NCBI GenBank assembly: GCA_036873755.1
Contig: JAVTVY010018802.1
Span: forward strand, 19,934 to 83,933
Source: Hanleya hanleyi
Taxonomy: Eukaryota > Mollusca > Polyplacophora > Lepidopleurida > Hanleyidae
DNA: 64,000 nucleotides
Direction: 5' to 3'
Numbering within the stretch: the first letter of the stretch is position 1; each line of letters opens with the position of its first letter. Both the position numbers and the translations under genes were made by a program. Under the pieces are notes generated by a model. The model did no database searches and was not told where the DNA came from. It worked only from the letters and a program-made list of their open reading frames with translations. Of this stretch, positions 11,898 through 26,900 are shown piece by piece.

Positions 11898-14857
11898 CTG
11901 TTGTTTACAGTTCCTGTGTAAGGAGCAGAGATCCAGATTAACTTACTTTGTTATTAAAGCCTCTCTGGCACCCACACTGACCCACCTGTACAGGAGATAG
12001 CCTACAGATCCTGGTATTGCTGTGGACAATGGTCAGGTGTGCTGACCCCACTTCACACCAGTGGGGGAGCAGAGGGGCCTGGGGTGGTCAACACAAGGGG
12101 CATAGGGGCACAGGTTATCTCATATATCACAGACTGAGATAAAATAAGATTTATCATACACTGTCTGAGATAAACAATCGACTTATCAATCACACATTAC
12201 ATAACAACACAGGGGCTCTAAATAATACCCCCCCCCCCCCAATCCTAGTGGATGTTCAATAGGTAGTCAAATTAAATTTCATAATGTGTGAATTTCCTAG
12301 TTGCCAATGCTAACCGAATTTAGCACCTATTCCAGATTTCAAAGATTATTTCCAGTACCAAGGAATTTATTACTTCAATATGTGAAAGGTATTGCAGACT
12401 GGAGAGGTGGACTGAAGGGTAGAACTTTTGAGACCAACTGTTTCATTCTGCATGAGCTTCATAGATGAAGCTTTCATCAACATAGAATCTACTTCCTCAT
12501 GCATCAGAGAAATTAGATTATGTATCTTACAAAATAAAATAGTCTTGAAGGAGCTACCTTTTCTGATTCATTGTACCCAACGCTGTGGCAATACAAGGCA
12601 AATCCTCAAAACTCAAAACAGTAAACTTTTTATAAAGTGGAGACTGTTGAATCACCAGTTCTGTTTATGTGAAGTTGGTGAGCCTGTGTTGAGGTCAGGA
12701 GGTGAGCAGGTGTTAGAGGATTAGACAGGCAGACAAGCAGGGTGGTTTGGTAATCCAGGGAGCAGCCAGTATTAGTTAAACCATGTATAAAGTCTTGGTT
12801 GTGTCAATCTCAGCCCATCAGTCTCAATCCCTGGGACTAGTGGTGGTGAATACCTAATGATGACCCCTCCCTCAGGTTTCTCTGACCCAGCTCTACACTG
12901 CATCGGTACACTTACCAGGACACATACATTTGGATACATACATTTTAGTCCTCATTCCAACATAAATGTACATCAAATCCTCTCCATTCATCAACAGAAT
13001 AATGAACTTTTTGCTAAGGCCTATGTGGAGACACAAAACTTGAAATATACCGGGTAGTGAAAATTCTGACTAAACTGGAATGTTAGGATCCAAATATGTT
13101 CATACACACAGCTCCAAGCAAATATCATACATGGGCAATGCACCGAGAACCCCTCCGCCTTTGGAGAACTGAAATAGGTTAAGATACACTTGTCTTCTGA
13201 TTACACGTGTATTTTTGGCAAGCCATTTTGGTATTTATCCTGGAATTTTTAAAATCATTCTATATCAAAAATTGTTTGCTGTTTTAGTATTAAGTTCATA
13301 ATTGTTGTCACCAAAAATTTTTGATATCCACAATCCAATTTTACATCAGAAATAATCTTTATTTTTGTCATTAAAAATGCTATTTTTGTTATCAAAGATA
13401 AATACTTCTTTGTTCAACTGACATTATGACAGCCTGCGAGGAGAAAAAACAACTAACTAAAGAACAAAGATGAGATAATGAGAGAACAGCTGTGGATGTT
13501 GGTGGTGTGTCTGTTTTGGATTGTCACTGTGACAACGTAATTTCCAAGCACCTGCCTGTATATATCTAGAAACAATATTAATTACAGAAAAGCTACTGGA
13601 ATATCACCATATGGCTGACAGACAGGTTTGTTTACAATACCACCAGCTAACAGAGACTGCTACCAGCTACTCAACAGATGGGTCTTATAACATCTACACA
13701 TCTGTATGGTATTTTAGCTAGAATGTGTGGAGAAAGGTATAAAAAACCTTCCTGATAAACATACCAACATTTCTCTCACAAAGGCAAACTTACAGGGTGC
13801 ACATCATGTTAGAGTTAAAATAAGAGAATCTTCTTCTGACAGAATATCAGAGATCACACGAGATCTTCAAATTAGCAGTTAATTAAAGGTCATCAACAAA
13901 GTTAAGCATTGGCATGGCTAAATGTATGTGTGATGTAATCACACAATCCGATTTGGAATCTGTGTCTTGGGAGGTATTTCCAGAGGGACATGATTCAGAA
14001 AGTCTCATTGTCATATGGATTAGGTCAAGATCACTTATTTGGAATTGGCATGGCCAGACGGATGTGTGGTGTAAGTTTGTTGAACCTTTGCACAGTCTTT
14101 ATGATATGGTAGCAGCATGGCAAATGCACATTGAACATACATACATGTACTCGACGATCAAACATACATGTACATGACAATAGACATAGCAGGTGATTTT
14201 TAAATGAAGTGTTTACATGTAAACAACTTTAAGCAAAATTAAGCTCTCCACAAATCAAGCACGATATGATATAAAACAGTATATAACTTGTCATCATTGA
14301 ATTTAGGGAAGAGTCAAAGATGTCTGAAATCGTGACCAGATTCTGTCAGGCGGCGGCCATTTTTGAAGGTGAAATGGTGTAATATTGCCGCTGTTTTCCT
14401 CAATTTCGGCTATGAGTTGAATAGTTCTGATATTCAAATTATGAAGCAGAATGTGAAACAAAATCTATAAATATACATTTTTCATCTCTATAGACAAAAC
14501 TTTGTATGTGTTTATTACTAAGAGTACTAAAAGTTGCCGTTGTTATGAGGGATGTTTGCATGCTTAGCTAAAATTATTAATATTATCTCCCCAGTCCTTC
14601 AAACAGCCCGAAGAATTCTTTCAGTCAATTCCGGCACACTGTCTACATCTTCAATTATGAAAACCTTAATGAAATATGAATCAACTCACTGAAGAAATGC
14701 ACATCAACTTTTGGCCTTGGGCACCATGACCAATGTTAAACATACAGTGTGGTCACAAAGTCAAACTGATACTTCTGATGACGTCATTTCAATGCCTAAT
14801 GACAACAACAATAGCCTAGCCCAAGATTGATTATGGCCGATAGGTAAGGAAACTGAC
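11898..14857. other. Non-coding DNA downstream of MMAB exon 8
   Basis: No convincing exon was recognised on either strand. There is a poly-C run near 12227-12240, and much of the rest is AT-rich. The final MMAB exon is expected somewhere to the left of 14858 on the minus strand but could not be identified here. Confidence 0.45.
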
Positions 14858-14917
14858 CTGTTTAAAAACTTGAGTGTTTCCGCATCAACTTCCCCTGCTC
14901 TGATTAGTGGTGTTACT
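14858..14917 (-). CDS. MMAB: MMAB exon 8
   Basis: Sixty bases between a TTTCAG acceptor and a GTCAGT donor encode a peptide ending [12 protein letters not shown]. It matches the family segment that follows the CRRAER-type motif. It begins by completing a codon opened in exon 7 and ends two bases into the next arginine codon, so at least one more exon must follow. Confidence 0.9.
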
Positions 14918-17900
14918 CTGAAACACGAGAGTGAACAGCCATTATGGTAAATACAGGGTGAAATGTGTAGGGTGATCAAGACAATACAGAAGTGTGGGCT
15001 ACATTCAACCAATGTTGAGGTCATACATTCAACCAATGTTGAGGTCATACATTCAATCAATGATCAGGCTTTACATTCAACCAATGTTCAGGCCATACAT
15101 TCAACCAAAGTTCAGGCCATACATTCAACCAATGTTGAGGTCATACATTCAACTGATGTTCAGGCCATACATTCAATCAATGTTCAGTTCATACATTCAA
15201 CCGATGTTCAGGCTATATATTCAACCAATGTTGAGGTCATACATTCAATCAATGATCAAGCTACATGTATACATTCAACCAATGTTGAGGTCATACATTC
15301 AACTGATGTTCAGGCCATACATTCAATCAATGTTCAGTTCATACATTCAACCGATGTTCAGGCTATATATTCAACCAATGTTGAGGTCATACATTCAATC
15401 AATGATCAAGCTACATGTATACATTCAACCAATGTTCAGGTCATACATTCAACTGATGTTCAGGCCATACATTCAATCAATGTTCAGTTCATACATTCAA
15501 CCGATGTTCAGGCTATATATTCAACCAATGTTGAGGTCATACATTCAATCAATGATCAAGCTACATGTATACATTCAACCAATGTTCAGGTCATACATTC
15601 AACCAATGTTCAGGCCATACATCCAACCAATGTTGAGGTCATACATTCAATCAATGATCAGGCTATACATTCAACCAATGTTCAGTCCATACATTCAACC
15701 GATGTTCAGGCTATACATTCAACTGATGTTCAGGCCATACAATCAACCAATGTTCATGAAATACATTCGTCCAATGTTCAGACCATACATTTGACAATTG
15801 TTCAGACCATACATCCAACCAATGTTCAGGCCATACATTTGACCAAGGTTCAGGCCATACATTCGGCCAATGTTCAGGCCATACATTCGACCAATGTTCA
15901 AACCATACATTTGACCAATGTTCAGGCCATACATTCGACCAATGTTCAGACCATACATTCGACCAATGTTCAGGCCATACATTCAGCCAATGTTCAGATC
16001 ATACATTTGACCAATGTTCAGGCCATACATTCGACCAATGTTCAGACCATACATTCGGCCAATGTTCTTATCATACATTCGATCAGTGTTCAGGCCATAC
16101 ATTCGACCAGTGTTCAGACCATACATTTGACCAATGTTCAGACCATACATTCGACCAATGTTCAGGCCATACATTTGACCAATGTTAAGGCCATACATTC
16201 AGCCAATGTTCAGACCATACATTCGACCAATGTTCAGACCATACATTCGACCAATGTTCAGACCATACATTTGACCAATGTTCAGGCCTTACATTCGACC
16301 AATGTTCAGACCATACATTTGACCAATGTTCAGGCCATACATTCGACCAATGTTCAGACCATACATTTGACCAATGTTCAGACCATACATTCGACCAATG
16401 TTCAGACCATACATTTGACCAATGTTCAGACCATACATTTGACCAATGTTCAGACCATACATTCGACCAATGTTCAGACCATACATTCGACCAATGTTCA
16501 GACCATACATTCGACCAATGTTCAGACCATACACCACTGTTCAGACCATACATTCGACCAATGTTCAGACCATACATTCGACCAATGTTCAGACCATACA
16601 TTCGACCAATGTTCAGACCATACATTCGACCAATGTTCAGACCATACATTCGACCAATGTTCAGACCATACATTCGACCAATGTTCAGACCATACACCAC
16701 TGTTCAGACCATACATTCGACCAATGTTCAGACCATACATTCGACCAATGTTCAGACCATACATTCGACCAATGTTCAGACCATACAATCGACCAATGTT
16801 CAGACCATACAATCGACCAATGTTCAGACCATACATTCGACCAATGTTCAGACCGTACATTCGACCAATGTTCAGACCATACATTCAGCCAATGTTCAGA
16901 CCATACATTCGACCAATGTTCAGACCATACATTCGACCAATGTTCAGACCATACATTCGACCAATGTTCAGACCTTACATTTGACCAATGTTCAGGCCAT
17001 ACATCCAACCAATGTTCAAACCAAACATTTGACCAATGCTATTCGATGAAATTTCTTGGAATCTAAACAGATTCTCACAACTCGAAAATAAAACCAAAAT
17101 AGCCCATGGGCCCAAAACTCCTCGACTGTTAGATTGAGATTATTGTATTGCTTAATTAAAGAAGTGCCAGTTATTGATATACGTGTACCACAAAACTGTT
17201 CAAAAACTGGGCCAAACAAACTTATTACATGTATCTTCAATAGGATTCTGGTCCATAGTCTGATTCAAGTGTGGTGTACATATATGTTAGGACTACCCAG
17301 AATTCTTCAAGAGATATAACTGGACCTATTTTATCTGAAAGGTACTGTGGGAAGAGTAAGTCAAACTAATTCTTGATGAGTTTTGGTGAACCAACAGTAA
17401 CATACATGTATGTGGTGTGAATCTGGAAAGGCTATCAATAATCTTTCAAGCAAAACTGTTTTATTTTCTGGCAGGTACAAATTTTATCTTGAAAAAAAGG
17501 TCAAGATGTTACTGGTTCAAGTCGTATTGGGATAACATCAATGGTGGAAGACAAACTTATTTTTACCCTAAACTTGACATTGGACACAGGTCAAGGACAG
17601 GTCAACTTCAATATGGTTGAGATCAAGTAGAATAGCATATGTGGTGTAAATCTCGAAAAGCTAGCTTTTAAGGCTCAAGAGATATGACCTTGGAAAATAG
17701 GACCATATCAGCCATCTTCAATTAAATTCTGGTCAATGAGCATGTGCATCTGTAGTGTGGATTTGGAAAGGACAGCTCTAATCCCTGAACAGAGGTACAG
17801 CATTGAATCGACATTCAATATATTAGATAGGTCAAGGTCAGCCAACTTGGACAAAGATCTGTAAATAAACATATGCATCCGTGGTATAAATTTAGAAAGG

Positions 17901-20900
17901 CTACTTCTAATCCTTGAAAAAATATCATTTGAAAAACATTACCAGATCGATATTTAATGTGCAATCTGACCTTGAAAATATAGGTCAACGTCCATCATCA
18001 TCAATAGACTTCTGGCCCAACGCCAGATGCAAATCTTGTATGAATTTGGAGAGCCCAGCTGTCGTCCTGGACATACAGAAGGACGGACGGACGGACGGAC
18101 AGATGGAGGATGCTGACAACAAATATCCAATCAACCAAAATTGCCTGAGGGGTGAAACTATCTTTTCTATACAGACTTCCAGTGAATTATTTGGTGGGTG
18201 TGTTGAGAGGAATCAGATTCCCATGAGACAGAAAAGCCCTTCTTCTGGAACCTTCTTTAGGAGCAAACAGTCCCCTGTAATAAGGGCAAACAAATATTCA
18301 CAGCTCCAGGATCCTGGATGCATGTCAACATTGAAGGCTCTAGGCAAACAAGCACATGATAATACAGAAAATATTTTTGAAAGAAAAATAGTATCAGGTA
18401 AAACACAGCAACCAGTCAGTCCAATTTACAAACCACTTTGTCCAGATATTCAATATTCTGGATAATACAGAAACCACTGTGAACAAACATTTGTTATCCT
18501 AGATAAATACAGAAACCACTGTGAACAAACATTTGTTATCCTAGATAAATACAGGAACTATTCTGAACAAACATTTGTTACCCTGGATAATACATGAACC
18601 ACTCTGAACAAGCATTTGTCGTCCTGAATAATACTGGAAATACTTTGTACAAACAGCCATAATTATAGATAATACAGAAACCACACTTGCATGCTCTCTA
18701 TATAGCTGAAATATTGCTGAATGCGTCGTTAAACCTTAATTCTCTCTCTCTCCTCGCATGCTCAGAAAAGATCACCCTTGATAACATAAGAACTACTCTG
18801 AACAAACATTCATCATTCATGATAATACAGGAACAATCATAACAAAGATGCATGAGTCTAGATAAAACAGGAATCACTCTGAGAAAACATTCAGCATTCA
18901 GGAGAATCATACAGGAATCATTCTGAACAAAGATGCATTAATTTAGATAATACAGTAACCATTCTGAACTAAGATGCATCAATCTAGATACATGCAATAC
19001 AGGATGACCCATTCTGAACAAAGATGCACCAATCAAGAAAATACAGGAGCCATTCTAAACAAAGATGTGTCAATCTAGATGATACAGAATCCATTCTGAA
19101 CAAAGATGCATCAATTGATCTAGATAATACAGGAACCATTCTGAACAAATATGCACCATTCTAGATAATACTGGAACCATTCTGAACAAATATGCACCAT
19201 TCTAGATAATACTGGCAGGCCTCAATTTAAGGAGTGCTGATGGTAACCTCTCAACAGGTTATCATGAATTCTACACTGGTAACCTGTGAGAACCTATTGC
19301 ATAATTATTAACCTAATGTCATATTATTTGTCAAAATTATGGGGACCTGAAAATAGGTTACCACTATTTTTCATATGGCAACCTCCAGGCAACCTGAAAA
19401 CAGGTTACCACCTTAAATTGAGGCCTGTACTGGAACCATTCTGAACAAAGCTGCATCAGTCTAGATAATACTGGAACCTTTCTGAACAAATATGCACCAT
19501 TCTAGATAATACTGGAACCTTTCTGAACAAATATGCACCATTCTAGATAATACTGGAACCTTTCTGAACAAATATGCACCATTCTAGATAATACTGGAAT
19601 CTTTCTGAACAAATATGCACCATTCTAGATAACACTGGAACCTTTCTGAACAAATATGCACCATTCCAGATAATACTGGAACCTTTCTGAACAAAGCTGC
19701 ATCAGTCTAGACAGAACAGGAATCATTCTGAACAAAGATGCAACAGTCTAGGTCATACAGGAACCATTTTGAACAAAGTTGCATCAGTTTAGATAATACA
19801 GGTTCCAACCAATCTGAACAAAAATTCAACATTCTGGATAATCGTACAGGAACCATTCTGAACAAACATTCAGCATTCTGGATAATCATACAGGAACCAT
19901 TCTGAACAAACATTCAGCATTCTTGATAATCATACAGGAACCATTCTGGACAAACATTCAGCATTCTGGATAATCATACAGGAACCATTCTGGACAAACA
20001 TTCAGCATTCTGGATAATCATACAGGAACCATTCTGGACAAACATTCAGCATTCTGGATAATCATACAGGAACCATTCTGGACAAACATTCAGCATTCTG
20101 GATAATCATACAGGAACCATTCTGGACAAACATTCAGTTTTCTGGATAATCATACAGGAACCATTCTGAACAAACATTCAGCATTCTTGATAATCATACA
20201 TGAACCATTCTGGACAAACATTCAGCATTCTTGGAACCATTCTGGACAAACATTCAGCATTCTGGATAATCATACAGGAACCATTCTGGATAAACATTCA
20301 CCATTCTGGATAATCATACAGGAACCATTCTGAACAAACATTCAGCATTCTTGATAATCATACATTCAGCATTCTGAACAAACATTCAGCATTCTGGATA
20401 ATCATACATGAACCATTCTGAACAAAAATTCAGCATTTTAGATAATCATACAGGAACCATTCTGAACAAATATTCAGCATTCTGGATAATCATACAGGAA
20501 CCATTCTGGACAAACATTCAGCATTCTGGATAATCATACAGGAACCATTCTGAACAAACATTCAGCATTCTGGATAATCATACAGGAACCATTCTGGACA
20601 AACATTCAGCATTCTGGATAATCATACAGGAACCATTCTGAACAAACATTCAGCATTCTGGATAATCATACAGGAACCATTCTGAACAAAAATTCAGCAT
20701 TTTAGATAATCATACAGGAACCATTCTGAATAAATATTCAGCATTCTGGATAATCATCCTGGATAACAAAGAAATAGAAGCAGACTGTTTGCAGCTCCAG
20801 TAATACTACAAGACAAATGAAATCATCAAGTTCTATCCTTACTTTCTCTCTGTTCGCCTACAGATGGAGCGGGCAAGGTGTAAGGAACAGGCAGCTTTCC

Positions 20901-23900
20901 CACCAGACTGAAAATAAATGAGTTGATTTCAGTTAGATATGAAGTATGGATTACTTTTCGAGTGCTCAAACCATACCAAAGTTTAAATGGTTCCAACATA
21001 GGGTTACCCACAGAATAAACATCAATTCAGTCGTATTGGAATAAGAGAAAGTACATGTAACAAATGCACATTCTGCGAAATAGAAAATGAAACCATTGAA
21101 GATTTTCAATATGTGAAATTGCAGAAACCTGGAATACATATATGTACAGGTATATGATGTCAACAAAGCCTGGTTAATCTTTACTTCTGCATATTATTAT
21201 ATGTGTACACTACATGTTCACTTGTTTCAGAAATGTTTTCAATATGTCCTATGCCAATAAAACTAAATAGCATGTATTCTTTTCTGAATTACCTAGGGTT
21301 CTAATTTTTTTGAATTTCATTAACATTGTGTTTCAAGTTATTTGGATATCACCTAAAAGTTGCTGAACAAAATTATAATTTTTCCACAAGCAAACTCAAA
21401 CAGTTTGAATAAGGATTTATATACATAATTAATAATTTAACACTGAAAGAGATACATGTAGACTTTTAACTCTAAATATTAACTCATTATCTTGAGCTCA
21501 CTAGGTGAAATCAGCTAATGTAACATGCAAAAATCCATATATATCAGAATTAGACTTCAAACTCCCAACAAACTCCAACATCTGGAGTATATACTCCAGA
21601 AACAGTAAATGATATCTTACTTAGAACCAGGAGCACGTTTTGTGTTCCCCTTTAAGACTGAGCAATAGACTTTGGGTGAGTGTGAATCAGAAGCAGAATA
21701 TATAAGGTACAGTAACTCTGACTACACTAATTGGGCTACTCAACGGAAATATATTCTGATATTTAGCGATATTCTGACACGTAAGTCTCTTTTCTCTGAC
21801 ACTCAGTAAATATTCCCACCCTTTAGCATTCAGAGAAATAATTTCTTCCTTTGTTCAACAGTGAATAACCTTTGAATTAAGTCATTAACTCCTAATTCAT
21901 GAAGTTGATCAATAAACATTCTTGCTCTGTGTGAGACCATGCCAATTTGGGATGAAAATTGCTTAGGGGAGATAATAAATTTTAGAACAAAACGAAGATG
22001 AGTTGTCTCCCATTTATTTGAGCTACAGAGAAGACATCAGTAAACATAACACAATTCTGAAATATACAGAGTGAGATGATGAGCAATAACGAGTAACAGA
22101 TAATCATAAAATTACAGACACAAAGTAGTCCTGATACCAGCATTTTGGCCTTTAGGAAACCTCTGAAAAAGAGGAAGGAGAAGAAATTGCAAGGAATACT
22201 CACAGGCAGTATAAAGTTAGATAACTCTGGCAGCAACTCTGTGTAATCATCTACCCACTGCTCCAGTTCATTCACATATAAGGAATCAAATTGGGTTTTC
22301 TCTGAAGCAAGAAAGAGATCAAAGCAAAGCTCAACTCATTTCATTGGTGGTTCCATTGTTTCTCTGTTCTGATGAGGGTTGATTCAATGATAGTGAGTGA
22401 ATAGGATTTAATGTCGCTTTCAAAATATTCTCGACGTATTAGGCTAAACAAATGTAATAATATGGTTCTCAGGAAATTTTTTCCACAAACCGAGGCGGGT
22501 GGGCGTTTTTTTTTTGTTTTCTTTTTACAAAGATGTTTTACTAAGGGAATTTTACATATGTTAGAGAGAAATCTGACATGAATACTTTCTCTTTACAATT
22601 GTGATCTTGCCCTATTCCAGGATGCTGCCCTAAAAATAAGAAGACACAGAACATTTTATTCTCAATTGAAATAAAAGTATTAGTTGATTGCAAATGAAAA
22701 TTGGGATAAATATTAGCTCTGTTTTAATCATGCATTGCAACCCCTGTAAAACCATATCGTATAATTGTCAAATTATTATTTGTCTATTCTCCTGACTGGT
22801 AAAAATCAAGTGAACTTCCCAATTGTAATATGCACTGGAATGTAAATAGACCATCACCAAAAAATTCCTACGAAGTAGGCTCTAATTTGCAAATTGCCCG
22901 GTAATGAGTGAGTGAGTGAGTCAGTCCATCTGAATACTTTCTCCAGCAAAATAAGGAGAACCATTGACATTAGAACCTTGATTTTTGGCATGAACGTGCA
23001 GTAGGGGACTGTTACCAGCAAGTTATGAGCGGACTTACTTTTGATAAAAATTTGACCTACTTAGGCGACCTATAAACCTCGAAATTGGCAAAAACATGTC
23101 CTAATGCCACCTTAGACCATGGAAATGCGCTTAATCAGGTCAATGTCATTGTGAAACTGGGTCAAGGTCAATGGGACCTACTTTCTGACTCAATTTCCGA
23201 CATAATTAGGTGGCATAAGAACCTTGAAATAAGGTGACCTATAAACCTCAAAATTGGCAAAAACTTGTCCTAATGCCTCCTAAGACCATGGAAATGCGCT
23301 TAATCAGGTCAATGTCAGTGTGACCTGACCTAATTGGGTCAAGGTCAATGTGACCTACTTTCTGACCCAATTTCTGACCTAATTACGTGATATAGAAACC
23401 TCGAAATTGGCAAAAACATGTCTGAATGCCTCCTACGACCATGGAAATGGTCAGTCTTAGGTCAAGGTACACACTTAAATCATATCAAACCCTGCTTCGT
23501 AGGTGCAGCTTCACACTACTCATGTATATCAATGGCAGACAGGGTATATAATAAATTCAATAACAGTAATAAGTTCATCCAACTTCTCAAAAATTCTCAG
23601 ACTGTTGAAATCTTCCAGTTGAGGCATGAGACTATTTTTCTTGGTATTGAACCATATAGGAGATGCAATTCCCTGCAAGATGGTCTTTTTTCATTACTGA
23701 TTTTGTCACCATGATTTAATATTTTTATTTAGAAGATATTAATCACTTTATTTGTTTGTATTGAAGGCAGTGTATTTTGCTTTAAGCTTATGCAGTCCAA
23801 CAAGCACAAGTTTATTGAATCTATACCAGCATTTTTCATGGATCTCTGAAAGTTAATGATTTATAAGGAATTTTTTTCACTTCATATAGAGCAGAAGAAA

Positions 23901-26900
23901 TTGTTTCCATTCAAATCCAAATGCTATAGTACAAACAGGGGGGATAACCCGTCTTGTGTTTGATTTTGAAAAATTCTAATAATACATACTTATCTCTCCT
24001 GCCAATTATCTCCCCTGTCAAACATGCGTGACTTTACTGATTTGACACACAGGTGTTTGGCAAGTTAATTAGCTGGGGGTATTGTCAACAAAAGATTGGA
24101 CAAGGTTTCTCACTTCAGTACGACCTCTCCTTGACCATCCGTATACATTTTCACAGAAATTAGCCTACCTCTATATTTCACCTCCTATTTTATTCCTTTG
24201 AGGTTTATTGTGCATGCTACCAACCAAAGATCGTAAACCATCAAATATCGACCGTAAATCGTCCAAGCATGCTGAATTTTAGTGTCCTGACAACTACCGT
24301 TACAATTTCAGCCGAACTCAGCAATCTCCATTATATTGTGGTGGTTTAATAAAAATGAATCTCCCGCGAAATACACGTGTTGAAGTTATTTTATTGACCT
24401 ATCAGATACATCAATGAGTGTGAATTTCTGGCTGATCTAGCCGGTGTAGCTATATTTCAAATATCATTTAATTACTCAATGGTACCTGTAATACAAGACC
24501 GCTATATAGCTGAAATATTGCTGAACGCGATGTTAACTTTAATTCTCTCTCTTTTTCTCTCTCTCTAATGCAGGAGGAAGGCGACTCCAAAAATATTGTG
24601 TGTAATATTTCCTGGGTGTCAACGTCCTTCTGTATTATACCAAGTTGATCAGTGGATCTCAACACTCATGGTATGGTAGCTGTTATGTGAGAGATTGATC
24701 AGAAATTGTGAAGTTTTGGCTGAGCTGGAAGGTGTGCCTATCCTTGAAAAATATTATGAATTGTACACAGTGCACAGAAATTTTTAAGTACTGTGCGTAT
24801 GTGTGATGTCCGGGATTAATTAGAAATACTCAACAGGTGTGCAGTTCTGATTGAGCTGGAAGGTGTGGCTCTATTTGACATATCATGTATTTTGCTCCAT
24901 GGTATATGTGAGATATTAATTGGACATACTCAAGGTGGTGTGCAGCTCTGGTTGAGCTGGTAGATGTGACTGTATTTGATATATCACCTATTGTACTCAA
25001 TGGTATATGTGATGTGAGAGATTAACTGGAAATACAGTTACTCACTGAGGTGTGAATCTCTGGCTGAGCTGGCAGGTGTGACTGTATTTGATATATCACC
25101 TATTGTACTCAATAGTATATGTGATGTGAGAGACTAATTGGAAATACTCACTGAGGTGTGAATCTCTGGCTGAGCTGGCAGGTGTGGCTATATTCGAACC
25201 AACATCTTGGAGAATACACTGTATCTGGAACAGAAATAAGTCAATCTTTCACTGTACAGCATCACACAAAACAGTCCCCATGATTACAGCAGCCATTGAA
25301 ACAATGGGATTATCAACAATAATTGTAACATCCCATACCAGTTAGGTAGTAATAAGTCAGTAAGAGACAGTGAGTGAGTGAATATGATTTAACATCGATT
25401 TCAACACTATTTCAGTCAGATCATGGTTTGGTTCCTATTCTTTTTCACACCCAGAATCCACACGAGTAGGGTTCTATTCCTTTTCACACCCGGGAACCCC
25501 ACAGGAGCCTCAGTTAGTAGTCTCTTATGACAAGCTCTCTGAGGGACTGAGGCCTATTCTTATCATGACCCAGAGTGTGCATAACAAAACCCCAGGTCAA
25601 TCCCCGAAAGCCACATAGGGTTTACAAGTGACAGAGTGGTCACAATGCCGCCTTTTATAGTGCTGTCTTACTGAGTCACCACAGTGACATTATGATGACA
25701 CTGGGCCAACCAGTCCTTGATCTATCTTCTTAATGCTCAGTGCCAAGCCAGGAAAGATCAAGTTCAACTTTTTTAGTGTTCAGGATCGATCCCAGGAGCC
25801 CCTGCTTGTTATGTGGATGCTCTAAACCACTAGACCACAACCACAGTATGGTCCCATACCAGTATTGCACTAAAGTACTTATACATCAGTGATGTAAGTG
25901 GACTTTTGTCAAAAAACCTGAAAATACTATCCTAGCACTTTAGGCCGGGGTCCTAGATGGCTGGAGATGCATTCGAGCCAATTTCTGGCAAATAAAATAA
26001 GAAAATATGATTGGCAAGCCACTACGTTTTTTGTGGGTTTTTTCAAGCAAAACCTGTTTCATAATACACCCTCATTCTGATTCTGAAATAAGCAAACTTA
26101 TTTTGAAAATTAATTTCTGTAAATTTATTCAGAGACTCCTGTATGGATTTTGTTGCTGTAAATAATACAGGCAGTGTCTGGTTTGACAGTTTATTTTTGC
26201 GTCTTGACAGATGCTTTGCCGGTTTTGCGTGAGCTTGTAAAGATTTTTTTCCTGAGCTGCCGTAACGTACTCTATCATTACAAATGGTACATTCAGCCAA
26301 ACCTGGCAAATTGAGTTTCCTTATGTAGTCTGAAAGGTGATCCCCGTGACAGTCTTTGTCCTCCAGCCATGACCAACGAAACTTATTTTTGATACTCTTA
26401 TCCACCTCATTGACGTCTATGTCGGCACTGCGATGTAACACGCTCATGATTTTCACTTCGATTTTCACTCCGGCAAAAAAGGCGCAATTTTCACTTCAGA
26501 CTGCCACGCAATATCCCATAATAGTTTCGGCTGCTAGCGATTTGAGCGCCAGTACTACAGGGGAGACAACTCTAGTTGTCTCCCGAGTTGTCTCCCGTAT
26601 CACGTGGCGGACAAATCATTATAAAAATGGCGACTACGTCGGTTCTTCGCTAGAGACGATCGGGATCCAATTTTGAGGATCAAAAATGGTAACAATACAT
26701 ACTTTATCAAGATCAGGTAAAAAATGCGTTTTTGAACGCTCAAATATCGATTTAGTCGACATCAAGTATCACTTTCCTGGTAAAACCGGACGAGAATCTA
26801 AATTTCTATAAAAACGGAATTTTTTCCAAGTTTCAACAAAAAAACGGATTTCCGGCAAAAACCGGAAGACTTACATCACTGATACATGTAACCAATATGT

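Noticed and set aside
12250..12290. Minus-strand peptide resembling the DYL start of the missing MMAB last exon
   Set aside because: No acceptor precedes it and a stop follows within a few codons, so the match is taken as chance.
14963..16984. 673-residue open frame of [12 protein letters not shown] repeats
   Set aside because: It is produced by a 24-bp minisatellite whose unit has no stops in several frames. Other frames and the opposite strand are equally open, and a change of register inside the array alters the peptide.
17914..18465. 183-residue open frame
   Set aside because: It runs through dispersed AAGGTCA-type repeat and a GGAC microsatellite, with no domain or splice context.
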